NCBI RefSeq assembly: GCF_036287235.1
Contig: NZ_CP142850.1
Span: forward strand, 1,629,127 to 1,693,126
Origin: Exiguobacterium sp. 9-2
GTDB taxonomy: Bacteria; Bacillota; Bacilli; Exiguobacteriales; Exiguobacteriaceae
Direction: 5' to 3'
Length of the DNA stretch: 64,000 bases
Shown here: one piece after another, positions 16,035 to 25,443 of the stretch
How the letters are laid out: every line of letters starts with the position of its first letter
Position numbering within the stretch: position 1 is the stretch's first letter
Made by a program: the position numbers and the translations under genes
Notes under the pieces: generated by a model
The model's database searches: none
The model's input: the letters and a program-made list of their open reading frames with translations, nothing else
What the model was told of the DNA's origin: nothing

Positions 16035-16259
16035 TCAGAGGTGATTTTGGCTCTTTGTTTTCCATATCACAAACAAAAGAATTGCCGGTATGAGACAGAT
16101 GATTGCATCGGTAATGGTCGGGAGGCGTAATGTTGGACTTGTTAAAAAACGAATGCCCTCGATCGTCCAAACCGTTAATAAGAAGGCTGTCAACGTTGCG
16201 AGCCGCCAGTGTCTCGGGATATTGATCCAGTAAGCGAGGAGCCGCTCCGAAAGTTTCAT
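16035..16259 (-). CDS. Small membrane protein
   Basis: A 74-residue protein with two hydrophobic segments, LATLTAFLLTVWTI and ITDAIICLIPAILLFVIW, with a short basic N-terminus (SERLLAYWINIPRHWR). Two ATGs are possible: 16265 forms a 4-bp overlap with the upstream gene but is only 1 nt from the AAGGGAG site; 16259 is 7 nt away and is preferred. It follows the beta-helix lipoprotein gene in one transcript. Function unknown. Confidence 0.6.
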   Translation of the reverse strand: MKLSERLLAYWINIPRHWRLATLTAFLLTVWTIEGIRFLTSPTLRLPTITDAIICLIPAILLFVIWKTKSQNHL

Positions 16260-16261
16260 CT

Positions 16262-17542
16262 TCATTCTCCCTTTCGAACTGCTTTCAAGAAGCTTTGTTC
16301 CGTTTTATAGGAGGCGTCGCGCCACATGAAACGTTTCGTATGGTTGAACGTATTTTTTTCAAACTGGTTCCCAGAACTCGTCTTAAAGTAATGAGCGACA
16401 CTTAAAGGACCGTCGAATGTATTCCTGATGATTGTATTGTCACGCACATCGTGCTGGACAAGCAATTGACCACCCTCGAGTCCTTTCGTATCATTCCCGA
16501 TCAGCTGATTTTGCTCGATCCGGACACGTTTTGTACCGCCCCGCTTCGTGTCATAACCACCGATCGCAATTCCGGTGTAGACGTTTTGCCGTATATCATT
16601 CTGGCGGACGATGACATCTTCTGCGTATCGTCCCGCATGTTCACTCGTCACTTCAATCCCGATATCACTCGCTTCGACGAGATTCTTCTCGATCGTCAAA
16701 TTCTTCCCACCATCGACATAGATACCGGCTGCATTATATTCCTTCCCGTAAGCAGGATTCCCGTAGCTCGACGTCCGGTAGACACGATTTTCCGACACGA
16801 CGCCCTCACGGACGTAGTCGTCTTTCTTCGACTGGGCGATGCCTTCATACCCGATCAAATCAATACCGATATTGTTGTTATCCCGTAAGATGTTCTTTGT
16901 CACACGAAAATGTTTGACATTTCCGTTTAAAACAAGTGCTTCGCTGAAACCAAGGCGATTCTGTTCGACTCGGTTTCCGGAGATCGTCAGGTGACGAATC
17001 GCTCCCGATCCGTAGACGGCGATCCCGTGTGCATTTCCTTCTTTCGCGAGCGTCTTAATGTGGCGAACCGTATTGTTTTTTAACGTGATGTGTGATCCTG
17101 ATCCCGTGACCAAAATGCCGATCGGTGTCGCATCCGACCGTTTCGACTGAACGGCTTCGATCGTCAGTCCTTGAATGGTCACGTATTGCCGATCCTTGAT
17201 CTGGATGATTGGTAAGGTTGCGTCCCGATCTTTGATGTTCTTCCCGCTTAAGACGACCCGTTCTTGTTTGTAATTACGAAAGATAATCGGATGTTGTTTC
17301 TTTCCGCTCTGTGTAACATTCAGAGCTTCTTGATACGTTCCCTTACGCAGATAGACGGTCGTTCCGGCCGTCGCTTTTTTTGTCGCTTGTCGTACCGTTT
17401 TAAGCGGATGCTTCAACGTGCCGGTATTTTTATCGGTGCCGTTCGGTGCGACGTATAACGATTTTGCCGTCGATTCGGCCTCTTCCCCTGTCGACGTACA
17501 ACCGACGAGCAGTATGGACGCTAATAACCATTTTCCTTTCAT
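16262..17542 (-). CDS. Right-handed parallel beta-helix lipoprotein
   Basis: A 426-residue secreted lipoprotein with lipobox LLVGC (Cys 15). A DUF1565-like start, LYVAPNGTDKNTGTLKHPLK (about residues 28-47), leads into repeated N-rich turns such as LKNNTVRHI, ISGNRVEQNRLG and VRQNDIRQNVYTGIAIGG that mark a pectate-lyase-like beta-helix. This fold binds or cleaves polysaccharides. No catalytic motif was recognised, so hydrolase or lyase activity is unproven. ATG 17542 is chosen because AAAGGAGG stands 5 nt upstream, whereas the frame opens 17 codons earlier. A small membrane protein gene follows. Confidence 0.8.
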   Translation of the reverse strand: MKGKWLLASILLVGCTSTGEEAESTAKSLYVAPNGTDKNTGTLKHPLKTVRQATKKATAGTTVYLRKGTYQEALNVTQSGKKQHPIIFRNYKQERVVLSGKNIKDRDATLPIIQIKDRQYVTIQGLTIEAVQSKRSDATPIGILVTGSGSHITLKNNTVRHIKTLAKEGNAHGIAVYGSGAIRHLTISGNRVEQNRLGFSEALVLNGNVKHFRVTKNILRDNNNIGIDLIGYEGIAQSKKDDYVREGVVSENRVYRTSSYGNPAYGKEYNAAGIYVDGGKNLTIEKNLVEASDIGIEVTSEHAGRYAEDVIVRQNDIRQNVYTGIAIGGYDTKRGGTKRVRIEQNQLIGNDTKGLEGGQLLVQHDVRDNTIIRNTFDGPLSVAHYFKTSSGNQFEKNTFNHTKRFMWRDASYKTEQSFLKAVRKGE

Positions 17543-17660
17543 GTTTTCCTCCTTTATTTGACAGTGTGATTCCTGGTACAATATAGGTATCATTTCTAAT
17601 TTTTTGAATATTTTTAATTTTAACCCGATTTACTATGACTATGGAAAAGAGGAACACGTC

Positions 17661-18240
17661 ATGAAATATGCGCTTTTATTTACTCTTCCCTTCTTGCTTG
17701 CTGATTGTGCAACGGAAGCAACCGTCCTTCCCAAAAAAAACCGTCGAGATCAAAAAGTCTTCTTTCTCGATTACTCCCGCTACTACTAAGAAAGAAGCGT
17801 TCCAACAACAGACATTTTTCTTTACTGGTACACTCGATCACCCACTGCAGCTTAAAGCGGTCCAATTTGACGATACAGAACCACCAGAGGTGCTAATCGA
17901 CAAATCGATTCCTGCCGGTACATATGATCGCACACCGTTCCAGTTGACGTATGATTTGAACCTACTCAACGATTCGCATGCCTTCACCTATTCGCTTGAT
18001 GCGAAGAATGGTATTCCTGAGACGAAAACGGTCTATATCTTACCTCAAAACGTCCAGACTGACAGCGGTCAATTCAATGATCAAAAACAGACGAATGTTT
18101 CGTTCTATCCCTTACTCCTCAAACGCTATACGACAGGAGAATCGATCATCGGTCGCTCAATCGACACGTTATCCTCTCTTCACCTAAAGGTCAGAAAACA
18201 AGAAGGCGCAATTTTGATCTATTTGATGAAATCACGATAA
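17661..18240 (+). pseudogene. Frameshifted lipoprotein gene (A8 tract)
   Basis: From ATG 17661, with AAGAGGA 7 nt upstream, the first 26 codons encode a lipoprotein signal ending LLADC and continuing TEATVLPKK. An A8 tract (17733-17740) then places the long downstream frame, which runs to TAA 18240, out of phase by one base; deleting one A would give a continuous 192-residue lipoprotein. The C-terminal part contains an Ig-like beta-rich tract (FTGTLDHPLQLKAVQFDD, TYDRTPFQLTYDLNLLND). Either the gene is inactivated, or transcriptional slippage or phase variation at A8 restores it, or the extra A is a sequencing error. Confidence 0.7.
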
Positions 18241-18243
18241 GGA

Positions 18244-18280
18244 GAACGGCGGACCGAGAAAAAGTCCGCCGTTTTTTTAG
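18244..18280. terminator. Bidirectional terminator
   Basis: ACGGCGGAC (18246-18254) pairs with GTCCGCCGT (18264-18272), followed by a T-run that contains the stop codon of the minus-strand phosphatase. It ends the broken lipoprotein transcript and probably the phosphatase too. Confidence 0.85.
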
Positions 18281-18891
18281 TCCGCTATGACATGCGACAT
18301 GTCAGCTTCTAATCGAATCACGGCTTCCCCATCCCTGTATTCAACGATCGTCAAACTCGTTCCATGAATGAACGGTGGATCCCATAATGTCGCGAATGGT
18401 TTCTGATGGAGATGTGTTAGCAAAATATTCAGGAAGATGCCATGCGTAACGATCAAGATGTTCTCGTCTTCCTTATGGTCAGCCAGTCGTTCCAAAAACG
18501 ATAGGATGCGCTCACGAACCTCGTCAAACGACTCCCCGGATTCCGGTATGTATGCGTGTGGAGTTTGCCAAAACGAAGTATGCGCGATGGGATGCGCCAC
18601 TTCAATTTCCGCTGCCGTCCTTCCTTCCCAAGTGCCCATGTGCATCTCTCGTAATCGATCATCGACGGTGACTGGAATCTTTGGATCAAGATCCATCATC
18701 CGAACTGTTTCTCGGACGCGGCCAATCGGACTGATATAAAGGTGATCTAAATGTACTTCACGTAAGCGGTGACCGAGGTCCCGTGCATTCTGTCTGCCTT
18801 TCGCTGTTAAGGGAGAGTCTTCCCAGCCTTGCATGCGTTTTTCTAAGTTCCATTCCGTCTCGCCATGGCGCGTAATATAAAGTGTTGGCAT
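18277..18891 (-). CDS. Histidine phosphatase family protein (PhoE/GpmB-like)
   Basis: A 204-residue phosphatase. The catalytic RHGE is at LYITRHGETEWN (His 9), the second conserved part is IYISPIGRVRETVRM, and the distal histidine is in ILIVTHGIFLNILL. An EMHMGTWEGR motif typical of phosphoglycerate mutase-like phosphatases is present. AAAGGAT lies about 8 nt upstream of the ATG. Substrate unknown. Its gene is convergent with the frameshifted lipoprotein. Confidence 0.85.
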   Translation of the reverse strand: MPTLYITRHGETEWNLEKRMQGWEDSPLTAKGRQNARDLGHRLREVHLDHLYISPIGRVRETVRMMDLDPKIPVTVDDRLREMHMGTWEGRTAAEIEVAHPIAHTSFWQTPHAYIPESGESFDEVRERILSFLERLADHKEDENILIVTHGIFLNILLTHLHQKPFATLWDPPFIHGTSLTIVEYRDGEAVIRLEADMSHVIAD

Positions 18892-19035
18892 CTATTTCAT
18901 CCTTTCGACTTCTAGTTTCTTTCAAAAGTGTATCAAAACCTGGCTGTTTTTTCCTGTACCTAGAGAAAACAAATCCAAAAGAGAAATCCACCAATCCGTT
19001 CGGTATGATGAAGATAGACATAAAGGAGGAATTCG

Positions 19036-19923
19036 ATGAATCGTCAACAAATAATTGACCTTGCCGAACAGATTCGCTCGGGAGAGGAACGTCCTAAAGT
19101 CACACCCCCTCAACCACCGCAAGCTATAACGAGTACGTTACAGGTGCCGACATCGATCGGCGATGTCCGAGTATTGCTGCACTCGCCGATCGATGCAGCA
19201 GACATATTACCTGGATTTATCAGTTTCCATGGTGGCGGTTTCATCACAGGAACGCCAGAGATGGACAAACCATGGAATCTGTTTCTTGCTGAGACCGTCA
19301 ACTGTCATGTTTTTAATATCGAGTACCCATTAGCACCGGAGCATCCATTCCCCGTTCCAGTCCACGTCACCTATGAGGTCGTCCAGTGGATATTTCAACA
19401 TGCTGATACGCTACACCTCGATGCTGCGCGCATCGCGATCGGGGGACATAGTGCTGGTGGGAACCTCGCTACTGCCATATCGTTATGGAACGCCGAGCAG
19501 ACACATCCGGTTCCGCTCATCGCTCAAATCCTTGACTATCCTCCACTCGATCTCGCAACGGACCCAGCGGACAAACCGTTTTTTGAAGAAGCCATACCTA
19601 CTGAGCAGGCACGTCAGTTCAATGCGATGTACATCGCTCGTGCGGAGGATGCGTATCATCACCTTGCTTCGCCACTCTATGCGGCTCAACTTGAAGCATT
19701 ACCGAAGACACTCATTTTGACGGCTGAGCACGACTCACTGGCGCAGGAAGCTCAGCAGTATGCTAAACGACTTCAAGCAGCAGGTGTTCACGTCGAACAC
19801 CAGGAATTTGCCGGACAACCCCATGCCTTTACGCATCACGGTGACGCAAACGTAGCGCTTCAGGCTTGGCAACGGATTGCTGATTTTCTTAGACATGTCT
19901 TTCAGTCTGCTAAACGTTCGTAA
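19036..19923 (+). CDS. Alpha/beta hydrolase, HSL-type esterase/lipase
   Basis: A 295-residue esterase of the hormone-sensitive lipase family. The oxyanion-hole motif HGGGF is in SFHGGGFITG (about residue 77), the nucleophile elbow is GHSAGGN, and the catalytic acid and base are the Asp in TAEHDSLAQEA and the His in GQPHAFTH. No signal peptide. The ATG at 19036 has AAAGGAGG 6 nt upstream. Short-chain acyl ester hydrolysis is expected; the natural substrate is unknown. A terminator shared with the MHS transporter follows. Confidence 0.88.
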   Translation: MNRQQIIDLAEQIRSGEERPKVTPPQPPQAITSTLQVPTSIGDVRVLLHSPIDAADILPGFISFHGGGFITGTPEMDKPWNLFLAETVNCHVFNIEYPLAPEHPFPVPVHVTYEVVQWIFQHADTLHLDAARIAIGGHSAGGNLATAISLWNAEQTHPVPLIAQILDYPPLDLATDPADKPFFEEAIPTEQARQFNAMYIARAEDAYHHLASPLYAAQLEALPKTLILTAEHDSLAQEAQQYAKRLQAAGVHVEHQEFAGQPHAFTHHGDANVALQAWQRIADFLRHVFQSAKRS

Positions 19924-19943
19924 CGTTGCATCACAAATTCATG

Positions 19944-19986
19944 AAAAACAACAGTCCCTCACTCCATCGAGTAAGGGACTGTTCGT
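19944..19986. terminator. Convergent terminator
   Basis: AACAGTCCCT (19950-19959) pairs with AGGGACTGTT (19974-19983), with a wobble-extended inner stem. The A-run on the left is a strong T-run for the minus-strand MHS transporter; the plus-strand side is weaker. Confidence 0.75.
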
Positions 19987-19993
19987 ATTATCG

Positions 19994-21394
19994 TCATTCT
20001 TTTTTGTCGTCTTCTTTCCACCACAGCGCATCTTCCGGATTTTTTGCGACTTCATGTACTTCCTGTTCCGAAGCAACCGTCGGATGTGATCCTTTGAGCG
20101 CCTTACCTGCTGTGTTCTCAAAGAAAAAGAAGAATGTGATGAAGCCAATGACGCTGACGGCTGTCAGGTAATAGGCTGGAGCGAGTGGATCTTCTGTCGT
20201 GTGCACAAGCCAGGTCGAGACGAGTGGGGTCGTCCCACCAAAGATCGACACTGCGATATTAAAGGTAACGGAAAGCGTCCGGTACCGCACATCTGAATAA
20301 AAAATACTTGGCAACAGACTTGGCATTGTTCCCTCGAAAATTGACAAAAAGAAACCAATAATGAAGATCCCGATGCCGACGAATAACAACCAGTCTTGCC
20401 CGATTAGGAAGAATGAGAGGATTGATGTTAAGGCTAACCCCGTCAATCCAAGCAGTACCAATCGTCGATTGCCGCGCCGATCGCTCAAGCGCCCGAACGA
20501 GAAAGCAAGCGGAATCATAATGATCATGACACCGGTGATTAACATCGTACTCGTTGCACTCGGTAGACCGATGATTTCATCCAAATAAGACGGCATATAG
20601 GATAACAACATATAGTTCGTGATGTTATAGAAAGCAACGGCGATAAAGCAGACGATGATGTCTTTCCGGTGTTCTTGGATGATCGTCCGAAACGTCGCTT
20701 GTTCCTGTTCACTCTCATCGATCTCATTCTCGAAAATCGGTGACTCATCCAAGTGTCGCCGAAGATAAAGACCAAATAATCCGAGTGGTGCGCCTAAGAT
20801 GAAGGGAATACGCCATCCCCAAGATGACATTTGATCGTCTGATAGAGAGACGAACAAGATCGTCGCTAACACGGAAGCAAGAATATACCCAGCTAATGTT
20901 CCGATTTCAAGACCACTACCGTACGCGCTCCGGTGTTTATCGGGTGAAGACTCGGCGATATAGACCATCGCACCAGCATATTCACCACCAGTCGAAAAGC
21001 CTTGCAAGATCCTTGCCAACAGTAAAAGAATCGGTGCCCAGACACCGATTTGATCGTATGTCGGCAGCAGACCAATCAACAAAGTCGAAAATGCCATCAT
21101 GACGATCGTCGTCGTCAAGACGACTTTTCGTCCTAGACGGTCGCCCATTCGTCCAAAGATCAATCCGCCGAGTGGTCGCATCAAAAAGGCGATCGCAAAC
21201 GTCGCAAACGTAAAGACCAGCTTCAGTTCATCATTTTCTACACCACTAAAGAAATTTTGACTGATAATGACGGCGAGGTAGGAGTACAACCCAAAATCAA
21301 ACCACTCCATCGCATTGCCGATTCCGGTCGCATAGACACTCTTTTTCGTTTGTGCCGGATCAACGACATTGACATGTTCCCTTCTGAATCGCAT
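19994..21394 (-). CDS. MFS transporter, metabolite:H+ symporter (MHS) family
   Basis: A 466-residue twelve-helix transporter of the MHS branch (ProP/shikimate/citrate relatives). The conserved N-terminal [20 protein letters not shown] and the loop [14 protein letters not shown] are diagnostic. [18 protein letters not shown]-like segment ([16 protein letters not shown]) and a second loop [14 protein letters not shown] follow. The acidic tail ends [11 protein letters not shown]. Osmoprotectant or organic-acid import is typical of the family, but the substrate cannot be read. The ribosome binding site is weak (AAGGAAGTGAG). Confidence 0.85.
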   Translation of the reverse strand: MRFRREHVNVVDPAQTKKSVYATGIGNAMEWFDFGLYSYLAVIISQNFFSGVENDELKLVFTFATFAIAFLMRPLGGLIFGRMGDRLGRKVVLTTTIVMMAFSTLLIGLLPTYDQIGVWAPILLLLARILQGFSTGGEYAGAMVYIAESSPDKHRSAYGSGLEIGTLAGYILASVLATILFVSLSDDQMSSWGWRIPFILGAPLGLFGLYLRRHLDESPIFENEIDESEQEQATFRTIIQEHRKDIIVCFIAVAFYNITNYMLLSYMPSYLDEIIGLPSATSTMLITGVMIIMIPLAFSFGRLSDRRGNRRLVLLGLTGLALTSILSFFLIGQDWLLFVGIGIFIIGFFLSIFEGTMPSLLPSIFYSDVRYRTLSVTFNIAVSIFGGTTPLVSTWLVHTTEDPLAPAYYLTAVSVIGFITFFFFFENTAGKALKGSHPTVASEQEVHEVAKNPEDALWWKEDDKKE

Positions 21395-21570
21395 GAAGTT
21401 CTCACTTCCTTTTCAATGAATGCGTTACGATTAACAACTCACCTCACCTGTACGACCATCGATCGCTTTCATTATTTTCAACATATGATTTCATGAATAA
21501 GATTCCCTCTATGCTTCACAGATAAACGCTCCTCGACCTCAACCATGTACAATTTCCAACTGGGTCATAA

Positions 21571-21600
21571 AAATAAAAAAAGATCCCCCATGGCGGATCT
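21571..21600 (-). terminator. Terminator of the 21599 lipoprotein gene
   Basis: AGATCC (21581-21586) pairs with GGATCT (21595-21600), and the plus-strand A-rich tract before it becomes a T-run on the minus strand. It overlaps the stop codon of the lipoprotein gene. Confidence 0.7.
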
Positions 21601-22288
21601 AAAAGTCATCGGATATCTTCGAAATCGGACTGTCTGGAGATGCCGTGATGAGTCGAAGCAGAACTTTTTCTGGTCGATCACTGATGAGCCAGGTGACGGA
21701 GGTCCCGTTTCGATAGGCAAGATTAAGTTGTTTCCCTTGCTTTTGAATATGTACTTTCAACCCATTGATAGTACGTGTTCGTTCTCCGAATCGAGCTGGA
21801 ATACGCTCATTTTCCAGTCGAGTCTCAATCACTGTATAATGACGATTCGTTACAAGTTTCGTCGCCATTTTTTTCTTATTCCCTTCCCATGATAGACTCC
21901 CTGCGATCGTCTCACCTTTTGTTGGTTGATCTCGAATGAGTTCCATCGAACTTCTTAATATCCAGTTCGACTTCTTTTCATAAATCATCAGCGTATCGTA
22001 TCGTCCTTCGATTATGCTTGCTAGCAGTAGACTATAGTCGCCGAATCGCGCGTTCACTCGGAAATCGTCTTTCTTTAACGTATAGGTTGACTTGTCACTC
22101 AAGTCATACTTAAATTGATGCTCGGCCGTCTCTGCAGCAGTCGGATAGGACCCGCTGTCAAACACACTTGTACCATCAACGTGAACCTTTTCCTTCACTT
22201 CGATATTTTTTTCTGGCGCGCAACCGCTGATACAGAGGAGTCCCATTAGTATGAGCGGTATTGTTTTTTTATAACTGATTCGTTTCAT
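21599..22288 (-). CDS. Hypothetical lipoprotein, 229 residues
   Basis: A lipid-anchored extracytoplasmic protein. The signal peptide ends ILMGLLCISGC (Cys 23). The mature domain is beta-rich with no recognised family; features include WEGNKKKMATKLVTNRHYTV and WLISDRPEKVLLRLITASPD near the end. AAGGAG lies 8 nt before the ATG. It is a single-gene unit that ends in a terminator. Function unknown. Confidence 0.7.
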   Translation of the reverse strand: MKRISYKKTIPLILMGLLCISGCAPEKNIEVKEKVHVDGTSVFDSGSYPTAAETAEHQFKYDLSDKSTYTLKKDDFRVNARFGDYSLLLASIIEGRYDTLMIYEKKSNWILRSSMELIRDQPTKGETIAGSLSWEGNKKKMATKLVTNRHYTVIETRLENERIPARFGERTRTINGLKVHIQKQGKQLNLAYRNGTSVTWLISDRPEKVLLRLITASPDSPISKISDDF

Positions 22289-22308
22289 CGCATAAGCTCC
22301 TTCTTATC

Positions 22309-22839
22309 TCATGTACATATATGTAGACCTGGATCGTCTTGCCATCCTTTTTCGATCACCCGTCGCTGAAAAATCGAATGACGCGCGGTGCCGGTTTGAA
22401 AAGATGGTGTCGGGCGAATAATTCGATCTGTAAAGTCATCTGCTCCATATGGAAGGTAAAGTTCAAAGTCTGGTCGTCTCGTCACGCCGATTGCTGTGAC
22501 GGTCTCAGGAAACTGTGAAATCGCATCCTTTGCGGACTGATAAGGTGGTAATCCATTGACGAGATGCATTCGCGTTTGATTTTTAACAGACCACGGCAAA
22601 TCCAATAATTTTCGTAACTGTTCTTCATGACGTTTTTCCGTGGCTTCCGAAAGATCAGTAGGATCGAAATAGACGATATCGATGTCCGATGTCGCCTGTC
22701 GTTCGACGTTCCAAATTTTCGAACGTAAGACACCGGCACAGATCCACCAATCAGGCAAGTGGAGTGTCGCTACCAACGCTAGCATCTCTTGTAACTCATG
22801 ATCGTTTCGTAATCGCTGTTCAATTTCTTTATGATCCAC
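22309..22839 (-). CDS. Nucleotidyltransferase family protein (NTP_transf_6, DUF925-like)
   Basis: A protein of about 176 residues in the NTP_transf_6 (DUF925) family. The acidic motif TSDIDIVYFDP provides the metal-binding aspartates, and GVLRSKIWN and YQSAKDAISQFPETVTAIG are family landmarks. Activity is inferred only. Two starts are possible: ATG 22845 is 2 nt from GGAGG while GTG 22839 is 8 nt away and better spaced; either way the gene begins inside the end of the upstream quinone oxidoreductase gene, so translation is coupled. Confidence 0.78.
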   Translation of the reverse strand: MDHKEIEQRLRNDHELQEMLALVATLHLPDWWICAGVLRSKIWNVERQATSDIDIVYFDPTDLSEATEKRHEEQLRKLLDLPWSVKNQTRMHLVNGLPPYQSAKDAISQFPETVTAIGVTRRPDFELYLPYGADDFTDRIIRPTPSFQTGTARHSIFQRRVIEKGWQDDPGLHICT

Positions 22840-23815
22840 ACTCATCTCCTCCGATTCGTAGAACTATTTTCCCTTGATACTGTCGGGATTCCATCAACTG
22901 ATGTGCCTCTTGCACTTCTGATAGTTGAAACTCGTGAATCATCGGCATCTTCAATTTCTTATTTTCGAGTAGAAGCAGGATATGGGATGCAGCCCGTTTA
23001 ATCCGATTTGGATCCAATTGACGCGTCGTTCCAAGGCTAAATCCACGAATCGTCCGGCAACTGGCATGGACATCAGTCGTCGAGAGTTCACCTGCTGATC
23101 CGCTACTGTTACCAAATTGTACGAGTGTCCCGTAATTAGCGAGACAATCAAGACTTTTTCGCGTTACGTGACCTGCGACAGAATCAAAAATGACATCTGC
23201 TCCCTTCCCATTCGTCAACAAAAGGACGTTTTCGGCAAAATCATCATATGTGAATACATGTTCCACACCAAACGATTGTACGTATTTTATTTTCTCAAGA
23301 TTTCCTACTGTTGCGATGAGTTGCTTCACACCTCTATGTAACGCAAGCTGAATCAATGCAGTGCCTACTCCACCTGCTGCACTATGAATAATGATTGTGT
23401 CCGTCGGCTTCACTTGACCAATTTCAGTCAATAACATCTCGCTCAGAATTCCTACTGTAGTAAATAAGATTGCTTCCCGCAACGAGATCGATAGTGGGAC
23501 TCGATATACGAGTCGCTCGTCCGCTCGAACGATTTCGGCATATGATCCGGTTTTTGCAAATGCCATGACACGATCGCCTATTTGAAATGCCGAATTTGGG
23601 TTAGAAGCTATTACAATGCCGGTTACGTCTAAACCAAGTACGACCGGAAATGTACCCGTTGCTTTTCCTCCTCGGCGTTGTTTTATATCAGCAAAATTCA
23701 CACCCGCCCAAGCAACTCGAATCAAGACCTCTCCAGGGTTAAGTACTGGATCCAAACATTCATCTTGTTGAAGCACGTTAGCCTCTCCGTATGTATGTTG
23801 TATGATACGTCTCAT
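22829..23815 (-). CDS. Zinc-free quinone oxidoreductase-like alcohol dehydrogenase (MDR)
   Basis: A 328-residue medium-chain dehydrogenase of the QOR type. GroES-like half: VAWAGVNFADIKQRRGG; Rossmann half with the nucleotide motif HSAAGGVGTALIQLA, then AKGADVIFDSVAG. The zinc ligands of classical alcohol dehydrogenases are absent, fitting NADPH quinone oxidoreductases. ATG 23815 has AAGGAGG 6 nt upstream. Its end overlaps the nucleotidyltransferase start. Physiological substrate unknown; quinone or enone reduction is the family default. Confidence 0.85.
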   Translation of the reverse strand: MRRIIQHTYGEANVLQQDECLDPVLNPGEVLIRVAWAGVNFADIKQRRGGKATGTFPVVLGLDVTGIVIASNPNSAFQIGDRVMAFAKTGSYAEIVRADERLVYRVPLSISLREAILFTTVGILSEMLLTEIGQVKPTDTIIIHSAAGGVGTALIQLALHRGVKQLIATVGNLEKIKYVQSFGVEHVFTYDDFAENVLLLTNGKGADVIFDSVAGHVTRKSLDCLANYGTLVQFGNSSGSAGELSTTDVHASCRTIRGFSLGTTRQLDPNRIKRAASHILLLLENKKLKMPMIHEFQLSEVQEAHQLMESRQYQGKIVLRIGGDECGS

Positions 23816-23869
23816 CTTATTCCTCCTTATCACCCTTTCATTTTACCTCATATTTCCATTTAACAACAT

Positions 23870-23914
23870 AAAAATAGACATCTGCAACCGACGGATTGCA
23901 GATGTCTTTGATTT
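23870..23914 (-). terminator. Terminator downstream of the DMT transporter gene
   Basis: GACATCTGCAA (23877-23887) pairs with TTGCAGATGTC (23896-23906). Left A-run gives a T-run on the minus strand for the DMT gene; the right side TTTGATTT is also T-rich. Confidence 0.8.
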
Positions 23915-24836
23915 ACAGCCGAATCAATACGATACCACCAAGCATGATGAGCAAGCTGACGATTTGCACACCTGTGACCGGTTGTTTCTTTGCACCGAAC
24001 CAACCGAAACGATCAATCAACAGACTGCCAGTCAGTAAACCAATCGTGACGATCACGACAGCGAGACCTGTACCGACGAGCGGAACGATGAAGGCATTGC
24101 CGGCAACGAATAATGCACCAATCAATCCACCGATCCAAATCCAGGCGGGGAATGGTTGCGAGCGATCAATTTGCCACTTCGTTCGTAAAATCAGATTCAG
24201 CAACAACAAAGCGATCGTTCCGATGACGAACGAAATCAAGGCACCTTTCACAGCTGAACCGAGAACACTTCCAAGATGACCATTGATAGCCGTTTGAGCA
24301 GCACCCAACGTACCAGTCAGAATCCCGAACACACGCCAGAGAAACAACGATTTTTCTGTTGATGCCATCTGTTGCTTGTGGCGCCGTGCTAAATAGTCAC
24401 CGAGCGCGACCGTTCCGACGACACCGAGTAACACAAGCGTTGCACCGATGATCCGCGTTAACGAAAGTGTCGTGACGTTCGCTTCAAACAATCCGAAATG
24501 ATCAATCAACAGTCCCATGATGACCTGACCAAAAATCGGCATGATGACCGTTTGGACGCCTCCGAGTCGCGGAAACAACAAGATGTTCCCGGTCAAATAG
24601 ATGACACCGAGTACCCCTCCAGCCCAGATCCAGTACGGTTCATCGGCAGCAGCTGTGAGACCTGTGAGGTTCCCGTCGACCAGCAACACAAGAATCAATA
24701 AGAATAATGAGCCAATCGAAAAGGAAATCAGCGAAGCGAGGAATGGCGAACCGACGACGCCCCGCAATCGCGTATTGACACTCGTTTGAACCGGTACGAG
24801 CAAACCGATGATAAATCCAATGATGATTGCAAGCAT
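23913..24836 (-). CDS. DMT family transporter, tandem DUF606 (YdcZ-type)
   Basis: A 307-residue integral membrane protein made of two homologous DUF606 halves, each beginning with a PVQTSVNTRLR- or AAQTAINGHLG-type segment (around residues 17 and 167). About ten membrane helices are expected. Many bacteria encode single-half paralogues in pairs; here they are fused in one gene. Substrate unknown. AAGGAGG lies 7 nt upstream of the ATG. The gene is monocistronic with its own terminator. Confidence 0.85.
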   Translation of the reverse strand: MLAIIIGFIIGLLVPVQTSVNTRLRGVVGSPFLASLISFSIGSLFLLILVLLVDGNLTGLTAAADEPYWIWAGGVLGVIYLTGNILLFPRLGGVQTVIMPIFGQVIMGLLIDHFGLFEANVTTLSLTRIIGATLVLLGVVGTVALGDYLARRHKQQMASTEKSLFLWRVFGILTGTLGAAQTAINGHLGSVLGSAVKGALISFVIGTIALLLLNLILRTKWQIDRSQPFPAWIWIGGLIGALFVAGNAFIVPLVGTGLAVVIVTIGLLTGSLLIDRFGWFGAKKQPVTGVQIVSLLIMLGGIVLIRL

Positions 24837-24907
24837 ACGAGGACCTCCTTATTCATGTGCCCTTTCATCATACGGCAGTCTCGCACGCTGAAGCGACCGG
24901 AATGCTC

Positions 24908-24937
24908 AAAAAGGAGCCGGTTCAACGACCGGCTCCA
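24908..24937 (-). terminator. Rho-independent terminator
   Basis: GGAGCCGGT (24913-24921) pairs with ACCGGCTCC (24928-24936); the adjacent A-run is a T-run on the minus strand. It ends the transcript containing the gene at 24942-25412. Confidence 0.85.
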
Positions 24938-24941
24938 CGAA

Positions 24942-25412
24942 TTAAATCTTTTTCCACGACTTCGGATGCGTCCGCAATTCCTTCTTCGTCGGATGCTCGA
25001 CATCGAGACGTTTTCCGTTTCGTTCAAGTAGCATATCTGATACGAGCAAAGCGATAGCAAACACGACGTAGACGGCAAAACTTAGGAAAAATGGTAAATC
25101 GAATACGATTAGTATTGGAAAGAATAATCCCATTAAAATGACAAACAGAAAATCCGTTACATACTGCCATTGAATGATTTTCTTCATCTGTGGTTCTATC
25201 GTTAAAGCCATATCACGTTCGACTTCTTGCGAGTGGATCCGCGCAATCCAGACTAGTGCTACAAATAATAAAAATAGTGGCCAGTACATGTCCCGATTGG
25301 CGACGACCAACAGGATGCTAAAGCCGTACAGTAACGAGCTGTACAAACATGGTTTAGCGAGTTGACGTTTTTCTTCTTGAATGAACGCGATACGTTCGGC
25401 TTTCGTTTTCAT
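24942..25412 (-). CDS. Membrane protein of unknown function
   Basis: A 156-residue protein with four hydrophobic segments arranged as two hairpins (about residues 24-60 and 88-125) and charged termini (KTKAERIAFIQEEKRQL; KRLDVEHPTKKELRTHPK). No family recognised. The site GGGGGA precedes the ATG by 5 nt. It follows the small anchored protein gene at 25444 and the FtsX-type permease gene upstream on the same strand, and may be part of that transcript. Confidence 0.6.
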   Translation of the reverse strand: MKTKAERIAFIQEEKRQLAKPCLYSSLLYGFSILLVVANRDMYWPLFLLFVALVWIARIHSQEVERDMALTIEPQMKKIIQWQYVTDFLFVILMGLFFPILIVFDLPFFLSFAVYVVFAIALLVSDMLLERNGKRLDVEHPTKKELRTHPKSWKKI

Positions 25413-25443
25413 TTAAATCCCCCAACTGATTCAACGTACCTGT

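Noticed and set aside
16451-16888. 145-codon antisense frame in the beta-helix gene
   Set aside because: Shadow of the lipoprotein gene without its own start signals.
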